Positions 60,306 to 64,000 of a stretch of 64,000 bases of DNA are shown in pieces. A model generated the notes under the pieces. That model saw only the letters and a program-made list of their open reading frames with translations. It was not told where the DNA came from and did no database searches. The position numbers and the translations under genes were made by a program. Origin of the DNA: Proales similis (lineage: Eukaryota > Rotifera > Eurotatoria > Ploima > Proalidae); NCBI GenBank assembly GCA_019059635.1, contig JAGVRJ010000002.1, forward strand, positions 248,001 to 312,000. Direction: 5' to 3'. Position 1 is the first letter of the stretch. The number at the start of each line of letters is the position of its first letter.

Positions 60306-60377
60306 AATAAAAAGAAAATATTGGCGAACTTCGATGTAGAATGATCGAAACGAATCTCGGTCGGCTCGAGTAAAAAT
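60306..60377. terminator. Convergent poly(A) signals of BOLA1 (+) and SNX (-)
   Basis: Plus-strand AATAAA is at about 60306-60311 and minus-strand AATAAA at about 60377-60372. The cut sites must be near one another. The interval 60172-60575 holds only these two 3' UTRs and a short ATC-repeat near 60425-60460. Confidence 0.55.
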
Positions 60378-60575
60378 TTATTGTGGCATTTCATATAAAT
60401 AAAATAATAAGAATAAATCACCATCGCAAATAATCGTCATCATGATCATGATCATCATCGTGTTGGTTGTCGTCCATCTAATATCGGCTGCAGAGTTGGG
60501 CATCAGTGGTAAAAGAAACTTTTCAAGTCTAGCCTCTAGAATATTGCCTGACAAACTGGCTTGGGAAATGGCCGC

Positions 60576-62413
60576 TTAGATGGCCTTCACTTGAGGAAGA
60601 AACTGCTCCCATGTTTGCGTGAGCTATCCAAACAAGCGAATTTTAAGTTATTTGAGTTTGAATTTCGCAAGAGCGGTACTCACCGTTTCCTGGTTCTTGA
60701 GCATTTCCTCCATGTAGGCGTTCAGCTCGGCTTTAAAGTCCTTTATTCGATTGAGGTCGAACGATTTCACCTCTTCTTTGATGGTGGTGGAAATGTTGTC
60801 AAAGTCGTCCTTGTGTTTGGCCACTTTGCCCTCAAGCTACACAGTCAGCTGGTTTACTATCGGATCAGACCTGATTTCTTGCTTAAAGCCAACTCACGTC
60901 TTCGATCTCGGCCAGCACAGCCGGTATCTTGTCCTGCTTGTTAGATGCCTCCAGCTTGGCCTTTTGCTCTTTTTTGGCCTTCAAGCTCTCCTCTGTTCGC
61001 TTCCAGTTCGAGTAGGTCTTGACTCGTTGAAAGAGCACCTCCTTGATGTTGTCGAGCAGACCGACGTAGTCTTTGATCAGCTCGCTGAATCGGAAAAAGT
61101 CCGAGTTGCTCAGGTTGGTGTTTATCTCTTCGATTTTCTCCAATACTTCACCCAGCTGCGACATGGCCTTGGACAGACTTAGGTGCTCTTCAGTGTTGGC
61201 CAAGACTGAAACGCTCCTGGACAATTCGCGACTTGAATGGGCCAAGTCTTTGCGCCAGCCATGCAGCAGTTCAGCAGTTGAGTGCAACTTGCGCAGTTGT
61301 ATGGACAGACTCTCCACTTGTCTGTTTCTTTCATCGAACCACTTCAAATGGAAATTAGCGAGCAGGTCGAGTTAGCGTCAGCAAGCAGCTTACCGAGTCG
61401 TTCTCTTCCATGGTGATTGATATCTTGGTGACGCTTTCGGTCACGTTCTTGAACATTCGCAGCATTCCGGCACCGCTCAGAGCCGACGTGGTGTTTGACT
61501 TGGGCAGGTCGGCGGCGATGGTTAAAAAGTCGCGGAAGTCCGGGTCGAATCGAAACACGGCATGTTTGGCCAGCCGGTTGAGAAATCGTTCGAGTGAAGC
61601 GCGTCTACGCTCAAGAAAGTCGTTTGGTACACTCTCCTCTTTGGATATCTTCACTTTGGCCATTCCGATCATGTCCTTCTCAGGCGCTGGCGGCAGGATT
61701 CGGCCGGCGGGCAAATGCTTCTCTTTCAGCTTTTCATACAAACTGAAAAAGTCGCTGAAACGACGGCTCGCTTCGAATTCGCTGTTTTTAAACGACTCTT
61801 CGTTCGTCTTCAATTCGATTCGAATTCAACTCATTTCGCAGATTTGCAGTCAAATGCGTCGTCCTACCTTTGTTAAAACCTTGTAGACCATGTAGGAGCC
61901 CATGCCATCACCGATCTTGTGCGGTGGGCTCAGCGTGATTTTGATGTATTTGCCGTTATCTTCATCGGCGAGACCGACCTGATCGAGATTCAGCAGTTGG
62001 CTCACAGTTTCTGAATTGGTGCAACTCACCTTGAGGTCAGAAAGCGACTGAAGCTGGGCTTCACTTGCACTTTTAACCGGCGCATTTGCCTTGAACACTT
62101 CGTCCATGTCCTCGTCTGCTGCTGGCTTTGCCTTGAACGCGAGTTTGTTGGGCGATTGAATTGTTAGACGAGACTGTTGGCTGCTTACAGGCTGGCTGCT
62201 CTGCTCTGGTTCGGTAATGGTCGAGAAGAAGAGGTCTTCGGCCGGGGCCTTGCTCTCCTCTTCGCTGTTCAAATCGACCTCTTCGACGGCCGTTTTGGCC
62301 TCTGCTGGTGCTGGCTCGTTTACTTTGGCCTGGTCGACTTTTTGCTCGATTTGGCCTTCGTCGCCGCTGTCCGCGCCGAACACGTCATCGTCATTCATCT
62401 GATGTTCGCTCAT
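60576..62413 (-). CDS. SNX2: Sorting nexin SNX1/SNX2 (PX-BAR, retromer/ESCPE-1)
   Basis: Five exons, 62413-61868, 61807-61394, 61341-60898, 60836-60684 and 60623-60576, encode 534 residues (human SNX1/2 about 520). The acidic N-terminal half has VFGADSGDEG and other Asp/Glu runs. The PX domain includes YKVLT, SRRFSDFFSLYEKL and PPAPEKDMIGMAKVK with the expected phosphoinositide-binding Arg. The BAR domain is a long coiled coil (MLRMFKNVTESVTKISITMEE ... KAELNAYMEEML), and the chain ends LPQVKAI. It tubulates endosomes for recycling. The single gene cannot be split into SNX1 or SNX2. A splice acceptor about 45 bp upstream of the ATG suggests a 5' UTR intron. Confidence 0.95.
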
Positions 62414-63975
62414 TTCTTCTGCCACAACTGGTCTGCTTGGTCGGAGAATAGAATCTACAAGTAACAAATGAAAAATGTCTCAATTTTGTGCGCGCCTAGT
62501 CTCGCGCAGACAAGTGACATGTGACCGGACCAATCTTGAACTGAAGACAAGACAACTCGAGCGGGTCGCGCTCGTTTGGCCTTATCTAAGATAAGATAGG
62601 GAGCTGCCCAGAAAAGTAGGAGAGGAGCCGCGATCGTCAGTCATATGAATCAAGTTAGTCACCAAAATTTATGCTCTGTGTCGTAGTGTTCACCGTCGAG
62701 AGATTGGTTGCCGCTCACATCAATACCCGCATACGTTTAGCATAAATTGCTGCCCACCGATTCAAATAAAGTTGCATTTTTAGTCGCTTATTTGTGCGAC
62801 TTGGCTTTATTTCACTCGAATGATGATTAATCGAGCCGTCAGAATAAATGGCCAAGCGATCGGTGTTAATCATTTCAACTTTGGATTATTAATTCCGATC
62901 GCGCCGAACAGCAAAAGTGTCAACAGGTGAACAAGAGTGGGCAGCGGGATGGCGTCGGGTCGCATCTCTCGCTCTAGCCAAATTTGCCAAAGTTGTCGGG
63001 AAACTTTGAATTATTTTGCGAGAGAAGAATTATAGTCAATCAGACGGCAAATTGATCAAGATTGCAAGACCCGAGACAATGAAGTGAAGAAAAAGTCAAA
63101 GAGCGGCTAATTGAGTGTTTTTTTTTTTTGCTCAAAAGACAAGAGCTCATTGAAGCGATTTTCTTGATTGAAAGAACTTTTCAATTTAACTGAGAAAATA
63201 TTGAGTTCACAAAAGAGAGAGCGGGAGTGCCAATGGGGTGCTGTTGAATAAGGGGGCTGGCATTGAGTTTTGCCATTTGGATTATGTAACCAAAGTAAAA
63301 GTTTATTTTCTTAGCGACTTGACGCCTCTTTCCTGGTGGCGGCGCAGGCTCAATAAGCCAAAAAAAGCATAAAGAATTCAAATGTGAGCTGCTATTTTTT
63401 GTTCTTGTTCGGCTCAGGGTAGGCAACTGTTACTAAAGTAACTTGTGATTACAGACCACACAGAATTGATTCGGGCGGGTTGTTGTCAGGGATGGTTCGC
63501 GATGTCGACTCTGCCGGCAATGTGAGTTGCTGGCTGCTGTGTGGCAAATGTGGTCGCAATTGGGGCTGCTAAAACCCAACCGAATTCACGCAAATAAATA
63601 AACATTTAAATGCGATTGAGTGGAAAAAACGTAGCTTGAGAGAGAGAGAGCGTGCGAGAGAGTGAACAAACGGCGCTGCCTCTCTGTTTCTCTCTCTTGA
63701 GCCAATTGCCGAGTCAAAAGGTGAAGGAAAACAAATTGGCAGGCTGTTGATTGCGGTATCCATGTGTGCAATGCGCTTCAATCGAGTTCATATTGTCGAG
63801 GAAAATATTTTCGCTTGAGTTGAAAATTGTGTGCGCAGTCGAGATTGAGAAGGAGAATTTCACTAAGGAAATCATTGCGCCAGTCAAAACGAATAATTTC
63901 AAGCCGATTTGGCCGCCCTTAAGACGCACTCGCAGATTTATTTATTTAATTTCGTTTGTCCTCTTTTTCTAGACC
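62414..63975. other. 1.56 kb region between SNX and the next gene
   Basis: No coding exon is recognised. It carries the SNX promoter and, at the right, a probable 5' UTR exon/intron of the next gene, ending in the acceptor TTTTTCTAG at 63964-63972. A T-run is at 63118-63129 and a GA tract at 63641-63665. Confidence 0.45.
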
Positions 63976-64000
63976 ATGGACTCGTTCATGCCGCCCAAGT
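63976..64000 (+). CDS. First codons of an unidentified gene, cut by window end
   Basis: A polypyrimidine tract and acceptor (TTTTTCTAG, then ACC) is followed at once by ATG at 63976. The start encodes MDSFMPPK before the window ends. The ACC-ATG context is good for initiation. There is too little sequence to name the protein. Confidence 0.45.

Noticed and set aside
1-64000. CRISPR arrays, insertion sequences, transposase or viral genes
   Set aside because: None seen. Repeats here are simple microsatellites; no transposase, integrase or reverse transcriptase motif was found.

Overview
This is nuclear DNA from a bilaterian animal with a compact genome. Coding regions are split by very short introns, mostly 50-75 nt, and neighbouring genes often share promoters or 3' ends. 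I reconstructed 98 introns by joining exons in frame against protein families I know. A flagellar/ciliary pair (DRC9/IQCG and EFCAB10), a PDZ-bearing nitric oxide synthase, eEF2 kinase and a BK channel point to a small ciliated invertebrate. Lack of eEF2K in flies and of NOS in nematodes argues against both. I cannot fix the phylum. There is no sign of bacterial, viral or organellar sequence.

Layout. 1-4547 (+): the 3' end of a DUF229 ectoenzyme gene, then the last ten exons of a BK (Slo1) channel whose 5' exons are not here. 4891-5892 (-): UPRT. 5893-10366: gene-free with microsatellites. 10367-10871 (+): a Ly6 protein. 11126-13383 (-): DRC9/IQCG and EFCAB10. 13702-19645 (-): 21-exon NOS. 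19646-22162: gene-free. 22163-25269 (-): a TBC-like protein. 25625-27587 (+): a DUF4537/Tudor-like protein. 27799-30159 (-): eEF2K. 31233-46852 (+): midasin, with one 12.3 kb exon. 47744-49516 (-): Regnase (ZC3H12) in one exon. 50865-57371 (-): NUP205. 57865-59341 (+): AFG1-like ATPase. 59476-60171 (+): BolA1-like. 60576-62413 (-): SNX1/2. 63976-end (+): the first codons of another gene.

The genes are mainly housekeeping (ribosome assembly, translation control, nuclear pore, mitochondria, endosome sorting) mixed with excitability/NO signalling and cilia genes. They do not form one pathway. I found no operon and no obviously new multi-gene system.

The best leads are: three GC-AG introns, each fixed by protein homology; a DUF229 gene apparently nested in a BK intron; a NOS with a shortened autoinhibitory loop and almost no C-terminal tail; highly 5'-biased introns in midasin and NUP205; a degenerate TBC protein; and tightly interlocked polyadenylation signals between convergent genes.
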